Shown one piece after another: positions 12,696 to 26,619 of a stretch of 55,625 nt of DNA. The first letter of the stretch is position 1, and the number at the start of each line of letters is the position of its first letter. Position numbers and translations under genes: made by a program. Under the pieces are notes generated by a model that saw only the letters and a program-made list of their open reading frames with translations, did no database searches and was not told the origin of the DNA. The stretch spans positions 1 through 55,625 of the forward strand of contig JALNQF010000274.1 of assembly GCA_028456385.1 (NCBI GenBank), written 5' to 3'. Source of the stretch: Ophiosphaerella korrae. Its lineage: Eukaryota; Ascomycota; Dothideomycetes; Pleosporales; Phaeosphaeriaceae.

Positions 12696-15600
12696 CCTTG
12701 CTAATTTAGTTATTAAGAGAAGCGAAGCGTAAGTAGCGCACAGTCTAGCTAACACGATAGTAGAAAGTTTAACTAAGAGAGTAACTAAGGCACCTATAAG
12801 TAGTTATAAGTTAGATAATATAGTATAAAAGGATATTAAAAACTATATAAATAACCTAATCTCTAAAAAAGAAGATATAAAAATAGTAATTAACGCCTTA
12901 GAAACCTAGAACAAAGAACTCTAGGAGTACGTAAAGTAGGATAAGGTATAGATTAAAGCTATTATTAAAGGACAAAACTAAATAGAACTAATTATATAAC
13001 GCCTAGAAATAAGTGCAACAAAGAAACTACTAAAGATACCTATCTTTAAGAAATTTAATAGAATAAAGGAGAAACTAAGACCTTTTATAGCTTTAGTATA
13101 ACTTTAGATAAATATATAAGTACTACACTTTAATATAGAAGAGAAGAAGGTAATATATATTAGAATATATCTTAAAGAAAACGCAATAAGATAGTTTAAA
13201 CCTTACTAGATAGACTATATAATATACGCCCTAATAACCTAGAAGGATAAAATAAGAGCTATCTTTAGAAGTTATAAATACTTTACTAGACAAATAAGAG
13301 TAGTATTTAGAGATATAAACATTACCTAATAAGCTAAAGAAAGGCTAGAAAAGCTTATATAAAACTAGAGTATTCTAGAATATATATTATAGTTTAAATA
13401 ACTATTACAAAATATAGAATAGAACAAGTTAGCTTTAATATTACAATTTAAACAAAGACTTAACTTAAAAATCTAATACAAAATAATTTATATAGAGAAA
13501 CTATAAATACTAGAAGCTCTAAAGTAATAAGTAATATAAATTAATAACAATCTTAAAGAATAGAAAAAGAACAAGTATAGAGGTTACACCTAGAACTATA
13601 ACAAGGGAGACCCTATAGTCTTTAATACTAATAAGGATAGAAAAAAGAAGAAAAATAAAGACTTTACGTACTTTAACTATAGTAAGCTAGGCTACTATAT
13701 AAAGAACTACTAATTAAAGTTAAAAAAAGATATAGTATATTATAAATATAAGAAACTAGGACACTTTATAAAAGACTATAGAAGTAAGAATACTAAGAAA
13801 GATAAAGAGACTTAGTTAAAAATAACTAAAAAGAAGAAAGAAGCACTATAAGTATAGGCTAAACCTTAGGAGAAAGTAGTTAGGAGTAAAGAAGTATAAT
13901 ATATAATACTTTATTAGACCTTTTATTATAATAAAAACTACTATATATATCTTTCTAGTAAATAAGGAGTAGCGTAGTTCTTATAGAAATAGAGATATAG
14001 AGTAGCTATAACAAAAGAAAATAGAATAAAAGCGTAGCTAGAAGAAATAGTATATATAATAGATATACTAGTAGAAGATCTAGAAGGGGAAGAGCCCCTA
14101 GTACTATTAATCTAGGCTAAAGAACTAGTACTAGATAAAGAGACTACTACAACTTCCCCTAAAAGACTATAAAGAAGTAAGAGACAAGTTAGTATAAAAG
14201 GTATAGAGTATACCTAGCTAGATATATATAGCTATAATAGCTATATAATAATAAATATAGAAGAATAAAATAAAAAATAGAAATTCGTTTAAATATACTT
14301 AATAGTTATAAGTATAAAGGAAGTATACAAAGACTAGAAAGAACGCAATCTTAAAGAAATAAAGTTTATACTATTCTAAGAATAGATAAAGTAATATATA
14401 GTTATAGTAAGAAGAATACCTATATAAAGAGAGTAGTAGTATCTAGTAAGAAAAATATAATAGATTAATAAAGCCTATATACTAAGAATACTAGTAGTAT
14501 ACTATATCCTAATAATAGATATACCTAGAAAAGATAAGTACTAGGAAGGGGACAACAAGATTATAAACCTAAAACACCTAGTATATTTTAAAGTATTATA
14601 AATATTATACCTAGATAAGAAATGTATTATATATAGGAACCCTAAAGTAAATAATAAAGCTTATCCTATAAAAAGAAAAGGATATAACTATATAAGAGTA
14701 ATTCTAGTAGAAGATATCTAAGGATAAGAAATAATTCTAGAAGATAGATACCTAGTAGTAAGGCCTAGACCTAAACTATCTAAGAAATACGTCTAAAGAG
14801 GACTATAGTATAAATATACGTATAACAAATATCTAAAATATAAAGAATATAAACTTAAAGTAAGGCTATAGCCCTAGAAGAATAGATAATTTATAAAATT
14901 ACCTAAGTAAGAATAGCTAGAAAGTATAAGAGGCCTACACATTATAAAAATAAGTATATACTAAAGAAAGAAAGTATAATTAATAATTAATAGTAGAGCT
15001 ATAAGAAACTTTATATTAAAGAAGTTTATAAAAATATAAGGAATAAAGTATATAATAAAGAAATACCCTTAATAACTAAGTATAATTAAAGGAAAACTAT
15101 TTTAGGAACCTATAAGGTTTAAAATAGTTTCCTCTATATTAGAACTAGAAAGAATAATAATTAAGAATATAGTTATAGATATAATAACAATTAATAATAA
15201 ATAAAATATAATATTAGGTATACTATAGTTATAGATAACTAATATATATATTAATTAAAGAATAAGAAAGATTAACAACTATAAAATAAATATATTAAAA
15301 GCTAATATAAGCACCTACAAAGGAGAATTCCTTAAAAAATATAAGAAATAAGAAAAGTAGATTATAGAGCTAGAAGATTACCTTCTAAAGTATTAGCTAT
15401 AAGACTTAGTAATAGACTTAAAAGAAGACAAAAATGTAGGATAGAGCCTAGTATATAGAAAAATAGAAAAAAAATCTAAAATTAAATAAGTATTTATTAA
15501 AAATACAATTAGAAAGGATAGATATAAGAATCTAAGTCCTTAGTAGTATATAGACTTATTTTTATAGATAAAAAAGAGATAGATAATAAAAGACTTAGCG

Positions 15601-18035
15601 TAGACTTTAGAAAAACTTACGTAATTATAAATAAGAACTAATACCCCTTACTATAAATAGATAAGATACAAGATAAGCTATAAAAAGTAAGAATCTTTAC
15701 AAAACTAGATATCTAAAACGCCTACTACTAGATTAGAATTAAGAAAAGAGATAAATAGAAGATAGTATTTAGAATATAGTATAAACTATACAAATACCTA
15801 GTTATACTATTTAGCTTAACAAACGCGCTAGCAGCCTTCTAAGAAAGAATTAATATAGTACTAAGAGAGTACTTAGATGTATTTATATTTGTATACCTAG
15901 ATAATATCCTTATATTCTTAGAAATAGAGGAAGAATACGTAAAATATATATACAAAGTACTAGAAAAGCTAGTAAATAGTAAACTATTTCTTAAGATAAG
16001 AAAATACAAATTCTATATAAAAGAAATAGACTTCCTAAGATTTATTATTAAACTAGGAAAAATTAAAATTAACCTAGAAAAGATTAAGTTAATTAACAAA
16101 TAGCTAATACTAAAGAACCTAAAAGAAGTATAATAATTTTATAGGTTAGTAAACTATTATAGAAAGTTAATAGTAAGATAGTTTAAAGATATAAAACTAA
16201 TAACAAGACCTATAAAGAAAGAAATACTATTTAAATAAATAAAAGAATATAACAAAGTATTTAATAAGATTAAGAGAAAGTTTATAGAAAACCTAGTTAT
16301 TAGAATATATAACCTAGACCTACTAGTAATAGTAAAAATAGATGTATCTAACTTAGTGTATAGAATAGCACTAATATAAGAAGATCTAAAAACTAAAAAA
16401 GAATATCTAGTTAAATACTTCTCTAAAAAAATAAAAAGAATAGAACTTAATTACTTAATCTATAACAAAGAGATACTAGTAATCTATAAAGTATTTAAGT
16501 AATAGAGAGTATACTTATAAGGAGTAAAGTATAAGATAAAGGTCTATACTAATTATAAGAATCTTATAAGATTTATAATAAATAAAGAACTATCTTAGTA
16601 CTATACAAGATAGTAGGAATTCCTATTAATATTTAATATAGAAATTATATATATAAAAGAGAAAGATAACTAATTTATAGACGCCCTTAGTAAAAGACTA
16701 GACTTATAAGAAGAAGTAAGCGCTACTAGTATAGTTCTAGTTAAGAATAAAGAAAGATATTTAGTCTTAAATATATTAAAAATAGCCGTAATACTTAAAA
16801 GAAAGAATAGCAAGCTAGACGAATAGATTTAGAAAATAACGCAAAAAGTATCTAAAGAAATAGAAAAGCTAGAAACTTAAAAAGGATTCGTATAAGCCTA
16901 TAGAAGAATGTATATTCTAGGAAAAATCTAGAGAGAATTTATACAATAATTCTATAAGCTACTAGTATATAGATACTAAAGAATAGAGAAAACGCTAAAT
17001 AGACTATTAAGGGATTATTATATCCTAAAAGTAAGATAACTAGTAAAAGAAGTACTACAAGACTATATAGAATATTATAGAAATAAGTATAATAGATACG
17101 CACTATATAGAATACTATAACTAGTTAAAGTACTAAAGTAACTCTAGAGAACAATAATAATAGACTTTATTATAAAACTACTAAAGTTAAAAGACTTAAT
17201 ATTAGGAGTAGAATATAATAGAATACTTATAATAGTAGATAAACTTATAAAGTATATATACTTTAGACTATATAAAGAGAAAAGTAGAATAGAAGTTACT
17301 ATATATTAGGTCTTAGGAACTATAATAAGCTAGTATAGTATTCTAGATAAGATTATTATAGATAGAGACGTACGATTTACATTAAAACTATAGGGAATAA
17401 TAACAGCGTAATTAGAAATACGACACGTAATATTAATAGTATATTATTTACAAATAGATAGATGATTAGAATAAGTAAATTAGATAGTAGAATAATACTT
17501 AAGATACTACCTTAACTACAAATAGAATAACTAGGTATAACTACTACCTATAGCACAACTAGCATACAACAGCGTAAAGAATATAGTAATAAGAGTATTA
17601 CTTTTCTTTATAAACTATAGATTTAACTCTAGTGTATATAAAATACTAAAAAGTATAGAATCTTAGACTCTAAGAGGAGAAAACTTTATAAATAGAATAA
17701 AAGAAATATATAATTAATTAAGATAGGACGTAGAATTCCTATATAATTAAATAGTAAAGTACTACAATAAGAAATATAAAGAGGGACCCTAATTTAGAGA
17801 GGGAGAAAAAGTATAGTTAGTTAGGAAGAATATTAAGAGTAAACAATCTAGTTTAAAACTAGATTACGTTAAAATTAGACTATATAAAATTAAAAAGAAA
17901 GTTACACTAGTTATATTTAAATTAAAACTACTAAATAAAATAAGGATACACCTAACATTCTATATATTACTACTAGAATAAGTACTACAAGACGTAGAAC
18001 TACTAGTATACAAAGTAGACACGTATAGAGAATAA

Positions 18036-18200
18036 GAGGAATAGGAAGTTAAAAAAATCCTAGTATACTAGTTCTATAATAGTAGAAACTACTACCTAGT
18101 AAAATAGATAGGTATAGATAAAAAAGGATAACTATAGGAAGATATATAAGAACTAGAAGAAAACTTTAACTACTTTAAGAAACTAGAGGAGTTCTAAAGT
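18036..18200 (+). pseudogene. Chromodomain at the C-terminus of the chromovirus integrase
   Basis: Read through stops, the frame gives a VKKILVYQFYNSRNYYLVK-like segment followed by IGIDKKGQLQE and an acidic end LEELEENFNYFKKLEEF-like. This is the W-E-V-E-x-I-L...Y.LVKW.G....W.P fold of chromodomains with Trp lost to RIP. The assignment rests on pattern memory, not on a search. Confidence 0.65.
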
Positions 18201-19289
18201 TAAAACTTTCTAGACTACTTTATAGTAAACTAAGAAAACTAGTACTACTAGCGCTAAATAGAGAGGTGTTAGGAACGTCTAATGTAATAAGAGCTAGAGT
18301 AGCCTAGATAGTATCTTTAAGGTCTATCTTAGCCTCTAAAGTATAAGACTATTTAGACGATTTAGTGTTATTATAAGCTTTTATCTTATAAAGACGCTTA
18401 ATACAAGAATAAAGATCTACTAGCTTATAAAGAGTTAGCTTACACTTAGCCTTAGCTTCTATAAGCTATAATAATAGTATCTCTTAAGCCTAGTTAATAG
18501 CTCGCCCTATACAACTTAGTAAGAAGAGACTATATAGAAATTAAGCACTTATACTTAGTAAGAGAAATACTAGAAGGTATATATTTATATTAAACGTTAG
18601 CAAGAATATATTTACTATAATACTTACTATCCTTTAAAGATACAAGACAAGTAAGCTTTAACTAAGAATAATAGGCGCAAGGAAATATTTTAACTTTGTT
18701 ACGAGTAATACAAGTAATAAGAAGAAGTTTATTGTAGTTAGAACGCGAAGATATAGAAAATAATAAAGAATTAGAAATAAACGAAGAAACTAGACTAAAA
18801 ATCTTAGGCCTAGGATAGAGAAATAAAAATCTACCTAGAGAGGGGAATAGTGTTATAGCTGTAATAAGAGAAAGCTATTTTAAACTAATTAGCTCTACTA
18901 TAGATAACAACAATACATACAACCTATAGAGTAATAAACTTAATTAAGAAACTAACTATAATAGAGACATATAATAAATTCGCGATTCGCAATCTTAGTA
19001 AAAATAAAGTATAAAGCTAAGTACGTAATAAATTTATAATTTGCGATCTTAGTAAACACGAAGCACAAAGCTAGCTAAGAACTATAAGTATATAGTTAGT
19101 AGTAATGTATATTATTAGGATAGTATCGGTAATTTAATCCTTTAACTATAGAATACTAATACAAGATAGTTGCAAAACATCTTCTATTGTTTATAGTTAT
19201 TATAGATTACTATATAAGTATTTAATATTAACTTGTAATCTACTAATAATCTTTAGGCACTAAGAAGTCAACCCTAGTAACTAACCTAT

Positions 19290-21590
19290 TATATAAACTT
19301 TTAAGAGACTATTATATACTAAAAGTAAGATAACTAGTAATAGAAGTACTAAGAAATTATATAGAGTATTTTAGAAATAAGTATAACTAATACGTACTAT
19401 ATAGAAGATTATAACTAGTTAAAATACTAGAATATCTTTAAGGAGTTATTATAATAGACTTTATTACAAAGCTACTTAAGTTAAAAGACTCTATATTAGG
19501 AGTTAAGTATAATAGAATCCTAATAATAGTAGATAAACTTATAAAGTACTTATACTTTAGACTATATAAAGAAAAAAGTAGAATAGAGGTTACTATATAT
19601 TAGGTTCTAGGGACTATAGTTAGCTAATATAGTCTACTAGATAAGATTATTATAGATAGAAACGTAAGATTTATATTAAAAATATAGTAGATAATAATAG
19701 TATAATTAGGAATATAATATTAAATGTTAATAGCGTATTATCTATAAATAGATAAATAATTAGAACGTATAAACTAAATAGTAGAATAGTACTTAAGATA
19801 CTAATTTAACTATAACTAAAATAATTAGGTATAGTTACTACCTATAGTATAGTTAGTATATAATAGCGCAAAGAATATAGTAATAAAAGTATTACTTTTT
19901 TTTATAAACTATAAATTTAATCCTAATATATATAAAGTACTAAGAAATATAGAATCTTAGTTACTAAAAAGAGAAAACTTTATAAATAGAATAAAATAAA
20001 TATATAATTAACTAAAATAAGATATAGAATTCTTGTATAATTATATAGTAAAGTAGTATAATAAGAAATACAAGGAAAGACCTTAATTTAAAGAGGAGAA
20101 AAAAGTATAGTTAGTTTAAAAGAATATTAATAGTAAGAGACTAAGTTTAAAACTAGACTATATTAAAATAAGACTATATAAAATTAAGAAAGAAATTATA
20201 CTAGTTATATTTAAATTAAAGCTACTAAGTAAAATAAAGATATATCTAACTTTCTATATAGTACTACTTAAGATAGTACTATAAAACGTAGAACTACTAG
20301 TATATAAAGTAGATACATATAGAGAATAAAAAGGATAAAAAGTAAAAGAAATCTTATAATACTAGTTCTATAATAGAAAGAACTACTACTTAGTAAAATA
20401 AATAGGTATAGACAAGAAAAAGAAACTATAGAAAGATATATAAGAACTAGAAGATAACTTTAACTACTCTAAGAAACTAGAAGAGTTCTAAAGTTAAAAC
20501 CCTTTAGATTACCTTATAGTAAACTAAGAAAACTTACAATACTACTAATAGATAGAGAAATAACTAGAACGTTTAATATAAGAGCTAGAGTAGCCCTTAT
20601 TTTATCTTCTAGGTCTATCTTAGCCTCTATTATATAAGACTATTTAGATAACTTAGTATTATTATAATCTTTTATCTTATAAAGATACTTAATATAAGAA
20701 TAAAGCTTTACTAGGTTATAAAAAGTTAACTTATACTTAGCTTTAGCTTTAGTAAACTATAATAATAATTATACTTAAGCTTTATTAATAGCTCTCTATA
20801 TATAACTTAGTAGAAAGAGACTATATAGTAATTAAATACTTATATTTAGTAAGTAAGATACTTAAAGAAGTATACTTATACTAAATATTAGTAAGAATAT
20901 ATTTATTGTAATATTTACTATCCTTTAAGGATATAAGATACAAGAGACCTAGCTTAGTATAATAGTAATAAGGAAATATTTTAACTCTATTATAAATAAT
21001 ACAAGCTATAAGAAGAAGCTTATTACGCTAGGAATATAAAGGTATAAGGAGTAATAAGGAACTAGAAATTAATAAAGAAACTAGACTAATAACTTTAGCC
21101 TTAGAATAGAGAAATAAAGACCTACTTAAAGGAGGAGATAGTGTTATAGTTATAACGAGAAAAAACTAAATAGAGCTAATTAGTTCTATAGTAAAAGATA
21201 ATAACGTATATAACTTATAGGTAGACGAACCTAATTAGAAAACTAACTATAACCTAAATACGTAACAAATTAATAAATTTATAATCTTAGTAAATATAAA
21301 GTTATAAAGCTAATACGTAATAAATTTATAAATTTACTATCTTAGTAAATATAAAGTTATAAAGCTAACTAAAGGCTTTAAGTATATAGTTAGTAGTAAT
21401 ATATATTATTAGGATATTATTAGTAATTTAATTATTAACTATAAGTAATAATACTTAATAGTTATAAAATATATTTTATTATTTATAGTTTATTGTAGAT
21501 TACTATATAAGCTTTAGTTATTAACTCTTAATCTACTAATACTCTAAAGAAAGTTATTTATAGTTAATACTAAGTAACTCTATTATTATA
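19290..21590 (+). mobile_element. 3' part of chromovirus A: integrase, chromodomain region and 3' LTR
   Basis: From about 19,300 the sequence repeats 17,010-18,850 (integrase onward) with scattered C-to-T and G-to-A differences, and ends with an LTR at 21,142-21,590. Its 5' edge abuts the 3' LTR of element B, so B probably landed inside A. The gag-to-RNase H part of A is absent, which implies a deletion as well as the insertion. Confidence 0.65.
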
Positions 21591-21710
21591 TCTATATTAC
21601 TAAATTAGTAGAAAAGTATAAAAAAATATATAAATTCTTCTTAGTATAAGTAGGTAATACTATTTAAGATAGTAAAGTATAAGTAAGCTAATTTTATATA
21701 GTAGTATATA

Positions 21711-24700
21711 ATAATATTAGCTTAGGTTTATAAGCTAATATTTTTTTTATTAGTAATAAAGTAATTATATATAGACTAAATTAAGATATAATATCTATAT
21801 AGTATCTTATAATTAAAAATTATAAGAGTTTTATAAAGTAGTCTTCTTATTCTTTATACTAGTAAAAATTAAAGGCTAGCTCTTAGATACTATAGTATAG
21901 TGACACGAAAAAAAAGCCTAAAAAAAAGTTATAGTTTTTAACTAGTTATAACTCTACGAATTTAATATCTAAAAATATAAGTAGATAGAAATATAAAAGA
22001 GAAAATCTAGTATATTCTTTTAGCTTACTACGATTTTTAATTACTAAGTCTACTAGAGCTAGGATTCGAGCTATTTTAAGGACTTTTTTTTTTGTAAAAT
22101 TTAAAATTATAGAACTTTTTTATTAGTAAATTAAATTCTAATTTTATTTAATTTTGTCTTTAATAAGTTAGTAAAGATTATATAACTAAATTTTTAAATA
22201 TTATTTGTTATCTACTTATTTAGTTATTTTAAATAGAAAAAAGTAGTAACTTTATTATATAAGCTAAACTTACTAAATAAATAACTTTTTTATTAGTATA
22301 ATAAGAGTAAAATAACTTCTAGTCTTGTTTTTTTTCTTATTTTTCTAAATCCTTAATAATTATCTATAAACCTCTTTAAATTTAAACCTAAAATTAACTT
22401 ACTTTACTTTTCTAATATACTTCTTTTTACTATTACTAGTATTCTAAAAAGAAACTATAGATTTATTAAAGCTAGTATAAATCGAATTAGAAAAAAAAAT
22501 TATAGTCTACTTTCTATTACCTAAGATATAGAAGGGTAAGTTACTAGGTTAAAATTAAGAGAAAAAAGATAACTAAATAGAGACTAAATAAGAAAACCTA
22601 AGATAATAAATAAGAGATTATTATTTAAAAATAAGATTAATATCTCTATTAAGGTCTTACTATATTTTATTAAGTAAAAAAGGTATACTCTTAAAATTAC
22701 TAGTAAAAAGCTCCTAATTAATAAATAAAATACTAAAAAAGAGTTTCCTATTATATTAAGTAACTAAGTAAGCTAAAAAATAGCAAAATTAATATTAAAA
22801 AATATATATTTTAAGATATAGAAAGGTATTAGGTATAAATATTACTAAAAAAAAAGTAAAAAAGAAGTTAAAAAAGAAATAGTCTCTATAACAAATAGAA
22901 ATAAGTTTAAAAAAAGTTCTAATAGGCTAAAATTTCCTATATCTTATCTATTTTGTTTTCCTATTAATTATCTTTTAATTACTAACTACTTAACTATTAT
23001 ATTATATAAAGAAATAAGAATCTAAGTATAGAGAGCTATTAATATATAAAGAAGATTAAACCTAGAGTTTATTTAGGTCCTAATTAATTGTAAATCTTCT
23101 AATTTTACTTACTATATCGATATAGTATATAATAAGTATATTAAAAAGTATATTAGAAAGAGAAAGTTTTATAACTCTATTTTACGCTATTTTTTTATAA
23201 ATAGAAAAGAACTTATTAAGAGAACTTTAATCTAAGGTTATAGATTACTAAGTAAGATACAAAGATATTAATATTTATAAAATATTTATTAAATTTATAA
23301 AGCTATTACTCTTAGTAATTAGTTTAAGTAATATAAGATAAAACTTATTCTTTATTAAGTCTATATCCTAGATCTAAATCTTATTAAAAAAGTATAAAAT
23401 TTATTAGAAACTAAACTAATTAAAAGATATTAAAGAAATTTTCCTAAATAAACTACTTTTATATTAGTAGAATCCTTAAAAATAGGAAAAAAATAAAAAT
23501 AAGTACTTATACATTAAGAATCTATCGATAACTATATATTATATAAAAAAAGGTATTAGTAAAACTATTTACAAAGTAATTTTTATCTTACTAAGTATTT
23601 ATACTTAGAAGTTATAGCTATTTAATATAAGTTATTATTAAAAGCTTAATTTTATACCTTTTACTAAATATCTATACTTTTAATAATTCGATTTACGTAT
23701 AACTAAACTATATAAATATTATTAAATATATCTAACTTATACTAAAATAAATAAAAAAAGGTTACTATAAATAAAAAACTATTAAGCTCTAAAGTTAGCT
23801 TAAAAAAAAGTCCTCGAAATAATTCGAATCTTAGCTCTAGTAGGCTTAGTAATCAAAAATCGTAGTAAGCTAAAAGAATATACTAGAGTTTTTCTTTAAT
23901 ATTTCAATCTACTTATATTTTTAGCTATTGTATTCGTTAAGTTATTACTAGTTAAAAACTATAACTTTTTTTAGGCTTTTTTTTCGTGTTACCCTACTAT
24001 AGTTAAGAAAAGAGTTAAGGTAAACTCTTCTCTATTAAAGATATAGTAGCCTACTACTAGTACTTAGGGTTTAAACTCTCTTTTAAAGAAGCTAGGTTAC
24101 TAGCTTTATAGTAAGATCTTAGTATAAAGTAGTTTTATATCTTTCTATACTAGTATATTAATTTTAAAAGTTTTTAGCTTAGTTTATTTAGCTATTAGGT
24201 CTTTTTAGTAAATTACTACTTTATATAAGTAGTTATATTTTACTATAGCTTCTTTTTATAAAGCTTTATACTAAGTAGCTCTTTAGCTTAAAGTATTATA
24301 TTACTCTATAATATAGTTATAGTTTAGTAGTAATTATACTAGGTATTCTTAGAGTTAAGCTAATTAGTTATCTTATTAAAAAAGTTATTTATTTACTTTA
24401 CTTACTTTAGCTATAAGTTTCTAGTTTTATTTATTTACTATATTAATTATATCTTATATTTACATATTTATAACTACTATATATAATAATAATAAAGCTA
24501 AAGTAAACTCTCTAAGAGATAAGTAATTACTAAGTTTATTATTTTTAATTCTTTAGTATAAAGTTAGTAATAAAGTATAAAATAAAAGTTAAAGCTTAGT
24601 AAACTTAGAAAGTACTTTCTTAGGTTTATTTTAAAATATAAAAACTATTTTTAGTAGTAAATTATCTTTTAGCTTTTCTAAGTTTTTAAGCTTAGGTATA

Positions 24701-26180
24701 AGCTAGAGTAATAATACTTAGCTAATATTTTATTTAGTATTATTAATTAAGTTATTTAATATAGTCTAGTTATTAAAAAAGACTTTAGTAACAAGTTTAT
24801 ACTTTAAAGAGCTACCTTAGTTAAAAGAAGTAAAGTCTATATCTAAGTTAAATTCTTTTATAATAAGTTAGTTAAAAGTAACTTACTTTATTATAAAGCT
24901 ATTAGTTAAGAAAGTACTTAGTACTTATTAAAGAACTATATTAGGTTAGAAATTAAGTTTACTAAGTAGTCTTAGCTAAATAAAAGATTTAGAGTCTATT
25001 ACTTATTTTTTTTTATTTCTTTATAAAAAGATCTTAAGATATTATTAGAAGTTACTTAGTACTTTTTTTATTAGAGTAGCTAGTAGAGTAAGTCTCTAGG
25101 TCTATTTTTCTAAGTACTTAGTTTTAGCGTATATTTTATAGATTTTTTATAGTATAGTAGCTTTAAAGTATTTTTTTAGTTCTATACTAGATTTATAGTT
25201 TACTATTTATAGTATATCTTTATTTTATAAGTAAACTTAGTTTAAGTAATAAAGAAGTTATAAGCTAGTATTATTTTAGCTTAAGAGACTAGCTTTTAAA
25301 GAGATAGAAGATTTTTTATATAACTAAGTTATAGTATAATAAGCTAAGTTATAGTAGTTATATACTATATTAGTATATTTAGCTATTAGTTTATAAAGAT
25401 TTAGATCTTTAGCGCTAGCTAGTAAAGGTTTTAGTAAAGTCTAAAGTACTTTATTACTTAGTTTTTATAAATTACGTACTAGTAATTTATATAAGTTTAG
25501 AGGTCTTTTCCTTCTTAAGTACTACTACTTAGATTTAATACTTAGTATAAGTACGCCTTTATTTAAGTATATATAGTAGGTATAAGCTAAAGCTTTATAA
25601 CTTATAAAGTAGTTAAACTTTTTTTTTTATATATATTTCTTTTTAGAATATTAGCGCTAGTACTAGTAAAAAGAAAGTACTAAAAACTTTAACTAAAACT
25701 ATAATATAGTAAACTTAAAAGGCTACTTAGTACGCTATAGCTAAAGTAAGATCTAATTCCTAGTAGTATAGTTCTTTTTAGCTAGCTAAGCTTAATTAAA
25801 AGTTAGCTATAATTAGCTATTTTATAGTAACTCTAGTATAAGTAAAAAAGCTACTAGTATAGTTTTAGGTTATAAAAAAGCTTATAGAAATAAAATATTT
25901 ATAGAAATCTACTATTATATAAAGTAGACTTTATATAAGATAACTTAATAAAGTAGTTTTAATAATTAACTAAAAAGAGTAAATAGTAGATAAAGCTATC
26001 TAAGTAAGTACTAAGTATATATACCTAGTAGCTTACTAAGTACTAGGTATATATACCTAGTAGCTTACTAAGTACTAACTAAAAGTAAAAAAGTAGTTAA
26101 ATATTAGTAAGTTTATAATATTAGTAAGTTTATAATATTAGTATAAAAATAAAAAATATAATAGATAACTTTTTTATAAT
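21711..26180. repeat. Second copy of the 2.4-kb repeat, interrupted by a TIR element
   Basis: It starts with the same TAGCTTAGGTTTATAAGCTAAT sequence as the window's left end and stays colinear with it. It is interrupted at 21,892/24,000 by a TIR transposon and resumes with GTTAAGAAAAGAGTTAAGG. It is more AT-rich than copy 1. A short duplicated block (AGTACTAGGTATATATACCTAGTAGCTT-like) near 26,010-26,070 is present twice here and once in copy 1. Confidence 0.8.
21893..23999. mobile_element. 2.1-kb Tc1/mariner/pogo-type DNA transposon, RIPed
   Basis: The ends are inverted repeats of about 50 bp: left TAGTATAGTGACACGAAAA, right the complement of TAGTAGGGTAACACGAAAA, and both continue through AAGCCTAAAAAAAGTTATAG into TTTTTAACTAG. 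The element is flanked by TA on both sides (21,891-21,892 and 24,000-24,001). The homologous uninserted site at 184-190 reads C-TA-G, so the TA duplication and the boundaries are proved within the window. TA duplication, TIRs and 2107 bp fit a pogo/Fot1-like element. The transposase frame is too damaged for me to identify its DDE residues. Confidence 0.85.
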
Positions 26181-26610
26181 ATTATTATAATAGTATTAGT
26201 AATTTAATTTCTAACTAAAAGTAATAATATATTAATTTATTAATAGCTTATTATATAATTAAAATATATACTTTAGTTATTACTTTTTAATTTACTTATA
26301 TACTTTTATAAAGCTTTTAGTAGTTAATAACTTAAAGTTATATTATACTTAAGCTAAATATATATAACTAACTAAGCCTAATAACTTTACTTATTTTAGC
26401 TTTCTATAGAGTTCTCTAGAGCTTACTAAAAGAGCTTAAACTTAGCTTAAATTAATTATAATATTATTTTATAAGTATCTTACTTACTAATAAATTACTA
26501 AACTAAATAAGTATATTAGATAAGATATATAATTAGATATATAATTAAATATATAATAGTATATATATAGAGATATATAATAGATTCTAGGCTAACCTAG
26601 AATCTATTAA
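26181..26610. other. AT-rich border zone with an LTR scrap
   Basis: The first 120 bases resemble the 3' part of the chromovirus LTR (AGTATTAGTAATTTAATT and flanks), probably a degraded solo LTR. The rest is TA-rich low-complexity DNA up to a hairpin at 26,581-26,606, after which the composition becomes normal. No gene is visible. Confidence 0.45.
26581..26606. repeat. Perfect 11-bp inverted repeat at the RIP boundary
   Basis: TAGATTCTAGG and CCTAGAATCTA flank a four-base loop CTAA. The hairpin lies at the change from RIPed to normal DNA. It could be a transposon end, but no partner or target duplication was found. Confidence 0.6.
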
Positions 26611-26619
26611 TTAGCTCGT

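Larger units (their letters stand above)
12299..19285 (+). mobile_element. Near full-length chromovirus B (Ty3/gypsy), RIP-inactivated
   Basis: The 5' LTR is 12,299-12,695 (397 bp, TGTTA...TAACA); the 3' LTR starts at 18,851 and ends near 19,285, where its last bases no longer match the 5' LTR. The order between them is that of a chromovirus. It has gag and two CCHC-type knuckles with Cys and His now Tyr (about 13,672-13,800), and a retropepsin with DSGA now NSRA (about 14,985) and an LGxPWL-like motif (about 15,220). Reverse transcriptase follows with VDFR, LDIQNAYYQIRI and YLDNILIF (about 15,560-15,920), then RNase H ending DALSKR (about 16,330-16,710), integrase (about 16,950-17,700) and a C-terminal chromodomain (about 18,036-18,200). 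All apparent stops are TAA/TAG. The chromodomain class targets heterochromatin, which fits the clustering here. Confidence 0.85.

Noticed and set aside
1..26600. Idea that long frames with only TAG/TAA stops are genes using a reassigned code
   Set aside because: TGA is rare simply because TpG is depleted, and the same families show C-to-T change between copies, so RIP explains the stops without recoding.
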